In this document: in pieces, positions 1 to 12,710 of the stretch
How positions within the stretch are numbered: position 1 is the stretch's first letter
Layout: each line of letters starts with the position of its first letter
From: Gnetum montanum
Taxonomy: Eukaryota > Streptophyta > Gnetopsida > Gnetales > Gnetaceae
Direction: 5' to 3'
Length of the DNA: 42,426 nucleotides
Assembly: GCA_015680685.1 (NCBI GenBank)
Contig: MNCI01035156.1
Coordinates: forward strand, 309,293 to 351,718
The notes under the pieces: generated by a model
Seen by the model: only the letters and a program-made list of their open reading frames with translations
Databases searched by the model: none
What the model was told of the DNA's origin: nothing
Position numbers and translations under genes: made by a program

Positions 1-597
1 TTTTTGGTAGCATAGTAGGATTGTCTTGAAGAAATTGCTTATTTGAGCCTTGGAAGTTTGAACAATTCATAGATATTGAATTTGGAATAGCTTTATTGTG
101 AAGTGTTTACTCATGTCATTTTACCTTGTTTAAATATTTGAGATCTACACAAATCTGCTTTCCTTTCTTTTCTATCTATTTATACTGAATCTTGCTCTAT
201 TTCTAGTTTTCTTGTGGAACTATCTCTTTCTTTGCGGAAAATTAGGAGTAGATTTGCGGAGTTGAGCTCAAATGCTTTTGCATAATTTTATTTGTTACAA
301 GTAGGTATTATAAGGACCGCGTAGACTAGGCAGTTGAACAAAATAGGAAACTCTCAACAACTCACAGTACTTGACAAAGTTGGCTGAATCTCTTTAAAGT
401 AAGTCATTTGTAGTTTACACACAATGTAATCATTACATTTCACACAACCACACGCCGCAATAGCACACACACATACTCACATTAACTACTAAGTTTATTT
501 GGAGGTATCTGGTCCTTGGTGTTGCCAGAGACCAGCAGGCACCTAAATCCTGTTCGAGGACACTCACTGGTGGTCGCGTTCCAAACGGTCACCAACA
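1..597 (+). repeat. Dispersed repeat copy A, possible LTR 3' part
   Basis: This block aligns with 31740-32194 in the same orientation, from about position 66 onward, at high identity. Both copies stop at the same point, CCAACA, after which their flanks differ completely. That sharp end in CA fits the 3' terminus of an LTR. No primer-binding site follows either copy, so they may be solo LTRs. Copy A holds about 75 bp (about 306-385) that copy B lacks. The upstream limit is outside the window for A and inside the assembly gap for B, so the element type is unproven. Confidence 0.6.
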
Positions 598-3059
598 AAA
601 ACATTAAAACCTATAGTAGCCATGCTAACCCTTGCAACTGGTACACAGTGCATGGAGGATTTTGGAATAAGAGGTGATCTCTTTGCACCACCATCAAAGT
701 ATTATTTATGTTGTATTGTGAATACTCTAGCATTATGTAAATGTTTGAGAGGTACCATGCATTGATGTTATTTACGAACTCTCCTACTACTCAGGTCTCT
801 AGATCATCGATTGTGAACGGAACAACCAAGTGTGTAGACCCAGATAGTAGAATCTTCACTATGACTATAGACACTTCCTTAGACAAGTATGACCAAATCA
901 TCACACTAAAATTCTGAAGAAGGTAGGCAAGGAAATCCCTTGCCCTCAAGTAAAACCATAGTGAGCCCTTCTCCAACTACATGTCAAGAAAGAGGGTGTG
1001 GGCCATGGGCTGGCTGATATAGCATAGAATGCTGACCAACTCCACCACAATGAGGACTAGCTTTAGTAAGACCCTATAGGGAGAAAGTATGAATGCCATT
1101 AGAACCACATTTCAACACTTTGAATTTCTTGATAAGTTTTATACATCCTAGTCGAGGGTGAGATTAAAGCTTTAAGATGGTTATTTAAATTTAGTTAAGA
1201 AATTCCACAAGAATATTATTATAAGCTTTCATAGAATTTTAATCTATTGCCAAAATATTATAGCAAAAACTTCAAAGCTAGAATTATGCCTTAGTCTAAA
1301 CCATGCATTCACTTAGGAAAAGCATTAAGACATAGCAAAAATAACCATAGTAAAAAATTTACTAAAAATAACAAAAAGCTCTTTTTATTATAAAACCAAA
1401 TTTTGGAACATAATTTAAATTTTTAGGCCTCCCCAAGGGAATGGAAATTGATAAGAAAAATCTCTAATTATGCCAACCACATCCATCCCAAAAGAGGGTA
1501 AGGTGCTACAACCAAATTAGGACTAATTAACATAGCCTTGATAAGAAATTCATCCTAGCTCTAATTTTAGTGATTCCATGATTGCAGGAATCCTAATATC
1601 ATTAGATTTTTAGCCATTATTATTATAACTAAAAATACATAACCAATTTTACATCAAACATAGCAAAATATAGCAAAACTATAGCCATCAACACTAACCC
1701 CCTTTCACACAAGGTTGGGAAAAAATTCACCAAAAAATCATTTGAGCTTCAAATGGAGTGATTACACCTCCATTTGAAATCTTGAATCAAGACCTATGTA
1801 CCCACACCTATTAACAATTCAAAACCTCTACCATTTATTCAAATAAAATATATTTATTTGTATAAAAATCTAAAAAATGGCCTAAACCCTGATTACACAA
1901 TCGAATTAAAACAACCATAACTTCATTGACATAACTCCAAATTAGATGAAACCATAGCCATTACAAATCTTGAAATAATACTAGAAACCCATGACATTAG
2001 ATTTTGACAAAATCAAGTCTTTTTCTTAACAAAATATACAAAACATTTCTTGCTTTTTTCATAAAAAGGCACTAAAAAACACAAAACCTATAACACTTAA
2101 CTTGATTTAGCCATAGATTACAACTAAAATGGTTAAAAAAAACTCCTACCCAAAATAAAACACATCAAAATAAGGGGGTAAGATTTTGTTAAAATTTGAT
2201 TTTGACAATTCCTTTACCCTAGATTTGGGAAAAATGGTCCCATGATAAAAGTTTTGAAAAAAGCATCAAAACAGCAAGCCTATTTTCAATAATACAATCT
2301 ACCAAGGCAAAAACATCAAAATAACCCCAGATCCACATGAAAACAACCAAAATATGATGTAGGTTTTAATTGGAATTCAATTTTATCAAGCCCTTTTGAG
2401 TAGATTTGACAAAAATGGCCTTTTCCTAGCTAGGAAAACACAAAAATGGCTAGCGAATTAAGGGAAACAGCACAGAATGACCTAACTTGGACAAAATGAT
2501 GAAGATCCTTGGATAGAAATGGCCCTAGGGAAGTTATAAATCTTCTTGGCTACCTCATATAACACCTATATCTTGTGATTTATACTACTACATATCTTCA
2601 TCATGGTTGCACAATGTTGAAAAGGCTTAGAAATTGAAGAGGGCTAAGACTTCTACACTAGCTAGGAGAAGATCTGAAGCTTCAGCATTGGAGATGGATG
2701 ATCTTTGCTATAAAAAAGTTTTCCTAGACTCTCCTCTAGTGTGCTAGGTGTTGAAATGGTGATTGTTGATGATTTTATGTAAGATTTGATAATAAATACC
2801 AAATAAACCTAATGTTTCCACTCTTAACCTTCTATTGCTAATTCTATGTATTAGAACGTAACATGCACTAAAGTCCAAGGGGGGAAAAGCATCCTTCATG
2901 CTAGGAATAAAAAATGAAACAAAAATTACACTTCTTTTTCTTAATTTTTGGATTTTTAACCCATGGGCCACACCTTGTGCCCTCACAAATGGTATCTTTG
3001 CGTTCCAAACTTCATCAACGTTGGGGTTTTGACTCTTTGGACAATTAGAAGCATGAAAA
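598..3059. other. AT-rich DNA without a recognisable gene
   Basis: No coding region is supported here. Open frames at 791-976 and 2744-3157 (minus) have no recognisable domains. Between about 1900 and 2430, phrases such as CATCAAAATAA and GACAAAAATGGCC recur at loose spacing, suggesting very old tandem repeats. The 5' part of the decayed Ty3/gypsy element (5' LTR, gag) may lie here, but I could not find an LTR pair or a primer-binding site. Confidence 0.4.
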
Positions 3060-6000
3060 AATCTTAAACCCCATGCATCCACATAGAGGATACCATGCCC
3101 AACATGGATACATGCCTCCCACCTCTTAGAACCATTAAAACCCAACTTTCTTGCCATTCTTGGTAGTTACAACTTACCTCATCCAACCTTGGGCTATGAA
3201 AGGGGAGTAGAGATTGCCAAAATTGGACATCTTAGGTTTCCATGCTAGGGCAACCCTATCCAAAGTGGAGGAAATGGGGTAACACCCATTCTTATTCCCC
3301 AATTCCCATCAAATGTAGATCTAACTCTTGAAGTGGGATCACATGGACTAGAACCCTTCTAGTCACCATTGGCAACTTGGAACCTCACCAAATCTAGTCA
3401 AAAGTGCTCACAACCTTGGGATTTGGTGGTTTGATGCAAGGGGAAGCCTCATCCATGCTGATCACCCTAACCCTGATGTGGATTTGTGGGTGGATGACCA
3501 AAACTTCCTAAATCAACCACCTAGTTACTATGTTTTAACCTGAATACTCCAATATAGTTTCTGATAGTCTAGTTTTTCAATAAAAAACGTTGATTTTCAA
3601 TTTCACATCTCATCCCATGTTGGTGAACCCTCCCTCCACACTACCCAACATGTAGTTAGTGTGGAGGCTTAGGGGTATAACATAAAACCTTCTTCCCAAC
3701 TTCAAATGACCATAGTTATTGAATTGACAGTCCTAATCCCCCACCATGACCTTCGATAGTTGATAATCTTCAAGATTTGAGTTAATATTGGTATCCTAGA
3801 TCTTCTCCATGCTTAACACCCCCTCTTCCATGTTGTCTAGTGTGGAGCCAGTGTGGATGATATAGGGGATGCCATGAAACTCACTTTGATGACCTAAAAC
3901 AACCCTGTGACCTACATTAGTGGCCTTTGGACCTTGTTAGAAACTTTGGATGCCTAGAAACTTATTAAAAATGCCAGAAATCCATTATTCGCCTCTCTTC
4001 CATGTTGTAGCCACCCTACAACATGGAGGAAAGAGGGGATGACTACATGCACACCAAGGAGCCTTAAAGTTAAAATATTGCAAAGGTAAATCTTACCTCA
4101 TAATCTTTATGACCCTTGACAACTTTGAAACCTTGTCAAAACATGCCAAAACTAATCCAAAATCTAACCTCTTGATCTTCCATATTGAGCATCCCCACTT
4201 CCACACTGGCTACCATGGACGAAGTGGGAATGGTCAAAAACCCCAAGCTTTTCCTTAGAATGGACTTTGATCGAGATATTAGGCCTCCTAAAGACTTCAA
4301 TAGTCAAAAATTATCATAAATGGCCTTGTTTCACAATTTTCCAGATCATCCTAGATGGTTACATGATGGCCAATGTGGAACAAGAAGGAAAGCTTACAAA
4401 GCCACCCAAAAAACCTTGAACCTACAAGATTCTTACCTTGACCTTTTGTCATTCACACCTATGACCATAGAAACATATATGCATGAGAAAAACTGATCAA
4501 AAACTATAAAAAATCAAACCCCCAAACTCTTCTTAGCTAGTTCTATGCTAACTAGTGTGGAGCTAGTGTTGAACCAATGGGGTAACCTTTAAAATCACCT
4601 AGAAGCTCGAGAAATTGCCAAATTTTAATCCTCAAGCATAATCCTTGATGTCAACAATCCCAAAGGCATACATGCATGACCAAGGTTGATAATAAATGGC
4701 CTAAAATCCATCCCTTAACATCATCTTAGCTGGTTCCATGCTAGCCATCATATAGCCAATGTGGAACAAGGGGGAAACCCCAAAAATCATAAATAAACCT
4801 TTGAAAACATCAAGTTTTGATTTTAGGATATGGCCCTTGATACCAACAACCCCAGGAATGCACATGCATGATCAAAACTTGTTAAAAACTATAAGAAATC
4901 CATTCCCCAAATTCTTCCTAGCTAGTTCCATGCTAACTAGCATGGAGCTAGTGTGGAATCAAGGGGGTAAATAAGAAAACCATTGAAAAACCTTTAAAAT
5001 TGGTAGATTTTGACCGTAGGCCTTAAGTATTGACACCAGAAACCTTGGAATTGCACATGCATAACTAAAAGTAACTTGAAATAGTTAGAAACTAATCCCC
5101 TCTTATCTCCCTAGCTGGTTCCATGCTAGCCAACATGGAGCTAAAGGGGTGGCTTAAAAAACCACTTACCAAACCTTCCAATAGACTATTTTTGACCTTA
5201 AACCCTATCTCTTGATATAAAAAATCATAGGAGCACATAGGCATGGTAAATTGAGGTTGAAATTAGTTCACATCTAAGATTTATGGTTCCTCCACATGAA
5301 GGACCCTCCTCCTCCATGCTGGCTAGTGTGGCGACTAAGGGGGGGGCTTATTTGAAACTTACAAATACCTCAATATGACATCAGATGATCTTGCATGCAC
5401 CTTAGAACCCTATTGACACCCTCTAGAGCCTTCAAACCTTAGGAAATTGATGAAACATAGCCAAAATTTGAAACATGGAGATCCTCCTAGTTGGTACATA
5501 TTTGCTAGCATGAAGCTAGTGTGAATCCAAGGAAGAACTTCTAAAACCTCTCATAAGCCTTGAAAACTACCAAATTTTTACTCTAGAGCCTTGTCGATAC
5601 CTCCAGGAGTCACCAAACCTCGTGAATCAAGCCTAAAATAGTCAAAAATCAACATCTCAGGATCTTCCACACTAAGCCCCCACTCTTCTAAATTGGATAG
5701 CATGGAACTAGTGTGGAGACAAGGTGGAATTTAAAAACCACTTTGGGATGCTACAAACTACTAAATTTTCACTCTAAACCTTGGTATTTGACATTGGAAA
5801 CCTTTGGAAGTGACATGCATGGTCAAGTTTCACTAAAACTAGCCTAGATCTAAACATTTTTATTCTTCCATGCTAAGCACCAACCCCCCACCCCCTACCA
5901 TCCTACCATGGATCAAAGGGGGTGTGACCCTTCGTAGCCCTAAATACCCTTTCCAAAGTTAACAAAAAACATGGGAAATTGATGTCCATAAACCTAGGAG

Positions 6001-6125
6001 CCTAGAAACCTAATCGATTTGTATCCCAGATCATCCTAACACCAAAAAGCAAGGGTACTCTCTCTACTCCATATTGGCTCCACACTAGCCAACATGGAAC
6101 CAACATGAAGACTAGGCTCATGAAT
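3060..6125 (+). repeat. Degenerate ~192-bp tandem repeat array, about 15-16 units
   Basis: Units share a core like AGCTAGTTCCATGCTA, then a purine-rich AACAAGGGGGTAA-like segment, then AAAACC and TTTTGACCTTA-like phrases and a GCACATGCATG-like phrase. Anchors of the core fall at 4535, 4728, 4920 and 5113, giving a period of 192-193 bp. Weaker anchors occur near 3060, 3250, 3440, 3620, 3800, 3990, 4180, 4350, 5290, 5490, 5660, 5870 and 6060. The core is an inverted repeat: CTAGTTCCATGCTA pairs with TAGCATGGAGCTAG at 4921-4955. Units differ widely, so the array is old. It ends just upstream of the gypsy pol remnant and may be part of that element or an independent satellite. Confidence 0.8.
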
Positions 6126-6419
6126 TTTCTTACATTATAATAGTATTTATTTACATAATTTTATAGCATTTTAGCCTTCTTTCTTCATCTTTACTGAGGT
6201 GCCACTTAATGTGCTTATGGTTGATATGCAAGACCAAAGTATGAGTACCTATGAGTAGATCAATGCACCTTTGAGCCTAAATAAACCTCATGGTAATGTA
6301 GAATGATATATCAAGCCTAATTACCTAGATCTTAAGGTAGAGAGTCTTGTTGACCACATAGCCTTGATAGAGAAACTTTTAGAATGAACTAAAAACCTAG
6401 TCAAAACCCTTGACTTAGA

Positions 6420-7860
6420 GGTGGCTGACATAATCAAAGACTCTCTAGTTGAGGTTCTTGTCATAACACACAGTGGTGAGGAGAAAACCCTTAAGCTAAG
6501 TTCCTCATTAGAATCTCAATAGACTCAAGACATCACCAAGGTGTTACAAGGAAATATTAAGGTCTTTTCCTAGTCATATGAAGATACAGCAGGCCTAGAC
6601 CCACACCTAGTACAACACCATATCGTACTAGACCCTAGCATTAGACTAGTTAAAGTAAAAAGTGTGCAAGATTAGACTTGATTTGGCCTCAACATTTCAT
6701 GATGAGATCTCAAAGCTCTACCAAGATGATTTCATTAGGATTTTCAACTATGTAGAATGGGTGTTCAACATAGTGGTGGTCCCTAGGGAAAATGGGAGTG
6801 TCTGTATTTGCATTGATTTTTGAGACCTAAATAAAGAGACCATCAAGGATGACTTTGCTTTGCCTATTATTGATCAACTTATTGATACTATGGTCATACA
6901 TGTCTTATTGTCCTTTATGGATGGATTCTTTGGATATAACAAAATTAGGATAAACCTAGAGCACCAACTTAGCATGACCTTCATGATTCATTGGAGTACC
7001 TTTTACTATACTATGATGCCCTTTGGCCTTAAGAATGTAGGAGCAACCTATCAACAAGTCATGACTTATCTCTTTAGAGATAACATGCTAGGATTAGTCA
7101 ATGATTACATGCACGACATAGTCATTAAGTCCAAAGTGGCTAATGGCCATGCTAATGACCTAGACCTTATGCTTAAATGATGCCTTAAGTATGAACTTAG
7201 GGTCAATCCTGAGAAATGTGTCTTCGGTTCAAGACTAGTAAGATGCTTGGCTTTTTAGTATCTAAAGTAGGGATACATGTCAATCTTGATAAGGTTAAGG
7301 CCATATCCAAATTTGCAACTTCTACCAACCTTAACGAGCTTTGGGGATTACAAGGCAAGTTACAATTTATTTGTAGCTTTATCATTAGACTTATGGATAA
7401 GTTACAACCCATGCAACACTTGCTTATGAAATGAGTTCACCATGAGTGAATGGCTCAATGCCAAGAGGCCTTTGAACACCTTAAGCAAGATTTAGCATAA
7501 CTACCTACAGTTTATCCTCCACAAGACGGTAGACCATTTTACATCTACCTTGCCATCTCCAACATGTCCATTGCCTTTGTACTCTATTAGAAACATGATG
7601 ATGGAGTAGAAATGCTAGTATACTACCTTAACCATGTGTTAGTTGCCCATGAGACCCAATACACTGAAGTGGAGAAATATTATCTAGCACTAGGATTCTC
7701 ATTAAAGAAGTGGAGACACTACCTCTTTAGAAGCCAAGTCAATGTCATTTGCAAAGATAACGTGATTAGAGCCATAATGACCAACATCTAAAAAAGTAGT
7801 TGTATAGCTCAATGGAAAGCCATAAATGAAAATTTTGACCTTCATTACATCTATTAATCC
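6420..7860 (+). pseudogene. pol: Reverse transcriptase and first RNase H of a Ty3/gypsy pol
   Basis: The linker reads SYEDTAGLDPHLVQHH before RT, matching the usual SYEDMPGLDP phrase. RT motifs follow: SFMDGFFGYNKI with the first catalytic Asp, MPFGLKNVGATYQQ, and YMHD in place of the catalytic YVDD, so the second catalytic centre is damaged. NPEKCVFG and GIHVNLDKVKAI continue the thumb/connection. The RNase H part has FEHLKQDLA, GRPFYIYLAISN and HETQYTEVEKYYLAL in the family order. Stops interrupt the frame at several points, for example after residue LMLK near 7178. The longest clean stretch is 6860-7180. This is a non-functional enzyme that once copied element RNA into DNA. Confidence 0.88.
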
Positions 7861-7863
7861 TCA

Positions 7864-8400
7864 ATGAATGTTCAAGCTATAGCCATACAACTAATAGTAT
7901 CACCTATTAATGACCAAAAAGCCATAGATCCTAAGTTCCCTAATGAGCACAATAACACCATTAGCCAAGCACTTAAGGGTTATGAGATGGTCATGCACTT
8001 TGACGGAGCTTCAACTACCCATGGGGCCAATTCCACTTCCATCATAACATTCCCATCTAGTGAAATCTGATCCTTCACCTACTATTTTGAGTTTCCATGT
8101 ACCAAAAACATAGTAGAGCATGAGGATTTGATTAGAGGAATGATCATAGCATGTGACCTAGGAATTAGATGTTTAATGATCAAAGGTAATTTCCAACTAG
8201 TGGTTAACTAAGTAACTAAAGTCTATGCATGTCAAGCCAAACACTTACAACCTTACTATGACCTATGGAGGCAATTATTACAACAATTTATAGATGTTGA
8301 TATTGAGCACATGCCCTAAAACCAAAACACTATAGCTAATGCAATTATAATGTTATCCCTCAGTGTGATGCTAGATGTGTTTAGTAAATTACCAACCTTA
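7864..8400 (+). pseudogene. Second (archaeal-type) RNase H domain of the Tat/Ogre element
   Basis: The frame reads VMHFDGASTTHGANSTSII at about 7989-8045, matching the FDGASS..G.GAG..L start of the extra RNase H found downstream of the first in Tat/Ogre elements. It continues with KNIVEHEDLIRGMIIACDLG (the NMAEYEA..GL.AA region, with N-A-E degraded to N-I-V-E), NFQLVVN and HMP.NQNTIANAI (the PREEN..ADAL region). A clean frame covers 7864-8070, then stops appear. The domain supports placing this element in the dual-RNase H branch. Confidence 0.8.
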
Positions 8401-8619
8401 ACCATGGACTATGCTATTTCCATTATGCAGAGTGCTAAGGATACCTTTGTATTCATAGTTCATACTGCTCCTTCTAGGGAGTGATATGACAATATCAAAT
8501 TTTACATTATGCATGGTGACTCTTCACAGGGCCTAACTACTACTAAAAAAGATGATGTACACAAATCATCAAAATATTATGTCATCATAGATGATAACAC
8601 ATTATGTTAAAAATCCTAC

Positions 8620-9720
8620 GATGACATATTATTAAAGTGCTTGGGTAGAACTGAAGCTAAAATAGTCCTAAAGGAACTTCATAAGCATATTTGTGATAGA
8701 CATATAGGACCTAGAGCTATGACTACTATTAGATGGTTATGTTACTACTAGCCCTATATAGAAAAAAACTACCTATAGAAGGTTAAGCAATGTGACACAT
8801 GCCAATAGCATAGTAACTTGATACACATACTACCAATTAAGTTGCATACAACTCAAATTACTTGGTTGTTTCAATGATTGGCGTTGGATATCATTGGACC
8901 TATAATGCCTAAGTCTTTTGCAGGGCATAGCTTCATCATCACTATGGCCAAGTACTTTAAAAAGTGAGTTGAAGCTATTCCCTTAAGGAAGACTACATCT
9001 AAAAAAGTCTATAAATTTATCTTGGATAACACTATAACCTATTTTGGCATAGCCATGACCATAGTTACATAAAATGATTCATAATTTAGTAGGCAAGAAA
9101 TGAAAGATTTCTATGATGACCTAGTCATTAAGCATTTTTTTTTTGTCGATGTATTACCCTCAAGCCAGTGGACAAGTAGAAGAAGACAATAAGGCCATCA
9201 TCAACTTGCTTAAAAAGATGCTTAATAATAGCAGGTACAAGGCATGAACAACTTGTCCATGCACTTTGGGCCTATTGTGCAACTTACCATACGATAACTA
9301 GTGTAATGCCTTATAGCTTGGTTTATGGTTTTGAAGTTGTTTTACCTCTTGAATTACATGTATCATCATTTTAGGTGGCCTAGACCAACTTCATCAATAA
9401 TAAGCAAAGCAAGGAGTTATGGACAGTGGACCTAGACTTAGTAGAAGAGCAATGTATGCAAGTGCTTGGTTAGGTCAAGCACTATCAAGAGAGGTAGAAA
9501 TAGAAGCACCATCATAATGTGACCAATCATAAGATCAAGGATGGTAACTTGGTCCTCAAAGACAATTGTGAGCATGTAGATAAATTCTTGGCCAACTAAG
9601 AAGGACCCTTCCTTATCACTAGAGCCTATAGTAATGAAGCATTCAGGATAGCAAACATGAATGGAAATGAGTTGGCCAATCTGGTCAATCATTCCTATCT
9701 GAAGCCATATTACAAGTAGC
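8620..9720 (+). pseudogene. Integrase (zinc-binding, core and C-terminal part) of the same pol
   Basis: HICDRHIGPRAMTTIRW followed by QCDTCQ gives the H2C2 zinc-binding domain near 8690-8810. The core begins with LALDIIGPIMPKSFAGHSF (first catalytic Asp), continues through an AKYFKK.VEAIPLRK phrase, and ends with a PSSQWTS segment that in a shifted frame is YYPQASGQVEEDNKAI (catalytic Glu at about 9180). The C-terminal part has PYSLVYGFEVVLPLE and GPFLITRAYSNEAFRIA, ending near LKPYYK and a stop at about 9718. Several frameshifts and stops make it inactive. Confidence 0.82.
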
Positions 9721-9744
9721 CAATGATCATCAACAATAAAGCCT

Positions 9745-9995
9745 ACTTTACCATGGCTTGTCAAGGCCTTAAATTGATGCCATGGTCTTTTATGATCTTA
9801 AATTGGCACCATGGTCTACCAAGGCCTTAAACCAATAACACGACCTACTGGTGATGCCACAACTTGCCAAGCCCTATAACTATTGCAATATGGCTTATTG
9901 AGGCCTTAAACTAGCACCACATTCTGCTATGACCTTAAACTAGCACCATGGCCTACTAAGGTTTTAAATTAGTACCATGGCCTTAAACTAGTAAT
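9745..9995 (+). repeat. Short tandem repeats, ~30-36 bp, downstream of pol
   Basis: Phrases like CCTTAAACTAGCACCATGG and CTACCAAGGCCTTAAA recur six to eight times in about 250 bp, at variable spacing. Their place between integrase and the expected 3' LTR is typical of Tat/Ogre and Athila elements. Confidence 0.7.
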
Positions 9996-12479
9996 GTTGG
10001 TAGCTTGGTTTTTTTATTTCATGTGGATTGTATGCACTATAATGTGATAACATGTCCTATTTTCTTGGTCTTCTGACCCCATTGGAGATGTATTTACAGG
10101 ATGAAGCCCAAAGCCATCACAAGAGTGCAACTCATTATGGTAGCAAGTTACTGTGCAACCCTGATGTGCATGATTTGGTGAGTTTGTCCTATTGTATCAA
10201 GAGTGCTTGTATCATTGCCCTCCATCTAGCACCATTCCTTAACTCTAATCCCATGGCCTCATTATGACCTTCCATACCTTGAAAAATAATGTTGACCTAT
10301 GTTTTCCACTCATGCATTATGGCCATATGATATCTCTTTGTTAGGCTCCATCCTCAAGTCCACTTGAATGTAACATAGCTCATTCAATGAAAAAACTATT
10401 AAGTCCATCAAGTATAACACATCTCGCTTCAATGGAAGAACCAAGTCCATTGAATGTAACACAACTCACTCAATGGGAAAACCATATCAAACTGGCCATA
10501 GCAATGAAACCCAATGAAGGTTTCACCCCCACAAGAAAAAAAACAATAACAAAAAATAAGAGGAGAAAACTTCCAAGAAGCTAAATGGCCAATAAAGCCT
10601 TAAAGCCCAATGGCCAAAGAGATCTTGGAGTAAAGTGATTGGATCATTAAACGTACTTGTTGAGTGCCTGATACTTCAGAATAATCAACATCATGCTATA
10701 GCTATGATGACAAAACTTGGAATGCATTATTATCCTCCATAACCATCTTCCTAATTACCATCTCATCATAGTATTATCCCATCATCATAAGCACTATTTG
10801 GCATGGTTCAACATGACTAGGTCAAGCATAGAGAGGGGACATTGGTGGTGGACCTGTAGTGGTATTTTCTATTCTTTGTTGGTGCCTCTCAGGTTAATCC
10901 TTCAAATGTCAACAAAGAAGTGCCAATGAAACACCATCAAATTTTCATGTTATAACATTTGTAACCCCATCCTATGAGACCTAAGAAAAAATTTCATTGT
11001 AAATGTGAAGATTCTAGTCCATGAGGGGAAATCTCATGTATTTCATACTTCTAGCGGTTGAAAAATGCCTCATAAGTTGCTAAAGCCTTATTCTCTAAGT
11101 GAAAAAGGTCACCTAGTATCTATATTTAGGCTTGGGTGGTCCAAAATGCCTTTTGAAATCCCAAAATGGTATTTTGATGGGTGGTCCAAAGTACCTAGTT
11201 GACCCTGATGCCAATGCTAATGTCAATGTTAGTGTTAATAATCTCAATAACTACAAAATGTGATCCTTGACCATCATCTTTGATAGTTGACATCATTGGT
11301 CTCACAAATTCCTCAACGTTGTCTTAACATCATTTGACATTAGTTTGGGCATCAAATGGGGCCCTAGGAGGCTCAAACTAGCACTTGGAAAAAATTGACA
11401 AAATTTTTCTAACTCCTGGTGACACTAACGCTAACATGACATCGATGTAACCTTTAGTGGGAATTCTATAAATCAAGTCCTAAGGTTAAACTTTTCTAAT
11501 TTGAACTTCACATGAATTCCAAGTGAAATTCACTAAACTCTAGAGTCAAATTTGGTAATCCTGGGCCTATAAATATGAGCTTAAATTTTAAATTTGGGGC
11601 TAATTTCATGAGATCTAAAGCACTTGTCAAGATTTCTAGAGATTAAGAATATATGTGCAATGGATCATCCAACATCTTCCATGTACTCCATGGCCATTGG
11701 AGCACCTCCTTAGTTCCAACACTAACGCTGAAGTAGTAGTAGTATCAGCTCCCAAAGATAGAATTTTTTAGCATCAGTGTGAGTTTCTAGAGTTAAAATT
11801 CTTTTAGATCCAACATCAATGATGAGACCCTAAGACGAAACAACCCTATTTTGGTTCTAGATTGATTTTGGATTGATCCTATAGCTTTTTTGTTTTTCTA
11901 ATTGACCTTTGATTGTTAGTTTTTCCATACTTACATTTTTATCAACACTTGTAGTTTTGGCCCTTCTTAGGAGGTAAATAATTTTTTTTCATTAATAAAG
12001 AATTTTATTATTTTGAAAGGGAAGGTAACCCCTTCATCCCATATCATAGCATCTCATATTTAATATTTTATGCTCTTTTACCCATGATTTATACTAAGAA
12101 TTTATTCTATCACTTCTAGTGCATTCCATGCTTAGTTTATTTTTCAACATTTTATATTTAGTAATTTTTTCAGCAATAAACACTTAGCCATTTTCAACCT
12201 AAAAAATCTTACACTTTTATCATTTTCCTACCATTCCCGGTTCATGTTTGGTAGGTTAATTCTACATTCAATTAGAGATTTGTACTTCATTATGTCATTA
12301 TCATTGTTTTATGTGAAGGTTATATCAAATTAAAGACCGTTTGTGGTTGTAAACTAAGTATTTCAACACTTAGTTCATGGAAGTATTCTTGTGAGAGTGT
12401 AAAGAACATTTTTGCATGAATAGATCCCTTTTATATCTTAGAAGAAAAGGTCAAATTCATGCTATACCAATTAACTTAA
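9996..12479. other. Intergenic or LTR-like DNA without a gene
   Basis: No coding region is supported. At 11568-11575 a TATAAATA box sits in a CCTATAAATATGAG context, which could be the U3 promoter of the missing 3' LTR of the upstream gypsy element, but I found no matching copy upstream of pol. The stretch 11190-11240 is a low-complexity run of AATG/AATGTTAGTG words. Confidence 0.35.
10353..10485 (+). repeat. Three degenerate ~45-bp direct repeats
   Basis: The phrase AAGTCCA...AATGTAACACA...CTCAATGGAAAAACC occurs three times in succession, starting near 10353, 10399 and 10441. Copies differ at several positions. They create the short frame at 10387-10584, which I do not regard as a gene. Confidence 0.65.
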
Positions 12480-12710
12480 GAAGGGACCACCACTTTGAGT
12501 GATCATAAGGTATTTATTTCTCTAGTCATAAGATGTGGGTTCAAGCCTTTGTAGAGCCACTTAAAAGTAGCTAGGCATTCATTTATCTACTGCCCTCCTG
12601 GGCTCCACCTTAGTAGGATGAATATTGAGCCTTTGGTTGATGATCCTTTGTTGGTTAACAATTTAAAATTGTTTAAGTACAACATCATTAGCAAAAAAAA
12701 GAAAAATGAA
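12480..12710 (+). mobile_element. Possible tRNA-derived SINE
   Basis: A GGGTTCAAGCC box (12537-12547) resembles the pol III B box, with an A-box-like ACCACTTTGAGTGATC about 45 bases upstream. The sequence ends in an A-rich tail, AAAAAAAAGAAAAAT, at 12693-12707. The size, about 230 bp, fits plant SINEs. The A box is weak and no target-site duplication was established. Confidence 0.35.

Larger units (their letters stand above)
6180..9995 (+). mobile_element. Decayed Ty3/gypsy retrotransposon of Tat/Ogre type (pol region)
   Basis: A plus-strand pol region can be read through many stops in the order pre-RT linker, reverse transcriptase, RNase H, a second RNase H, zinc-binding H2C2 domain, integrase. 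The second RNase H is the established hallmark of the Tat/Ogre branch of plant Ty3/gypsy elements. Tandem repeats flank pol on both sides, as often seen in such elements. No paired LTRs, gag or protease were identified, so the true limits are unknown. Heavy stop accumulation shows long inactivity. Confidence 0.85.

Noticed and set aside
2744-3157. A 137-codon minus-strand frame
   Set aside because: No domain, lies at the edge of the 192-bp array, and uses no recognisable gene context.
3060-6125. CRISPR-like array
   Set aside because: The regular spacing is of whole diverged 192-bp units, not short identical repeats with unique spacers, and the genome is plant nuclear.
7203-7412. Minus-strand frame opposite the RT region
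   Set aside because: Shadow of the plus-strand reverse transcriptase, which has clear family motifs.
12537-12547. Functional tRNA gene
   Set aside because: Only a B-box-like sequence is convincing. No cloverleaf with acceptor stem pairing can be drawn, so a SINE is the better reading.
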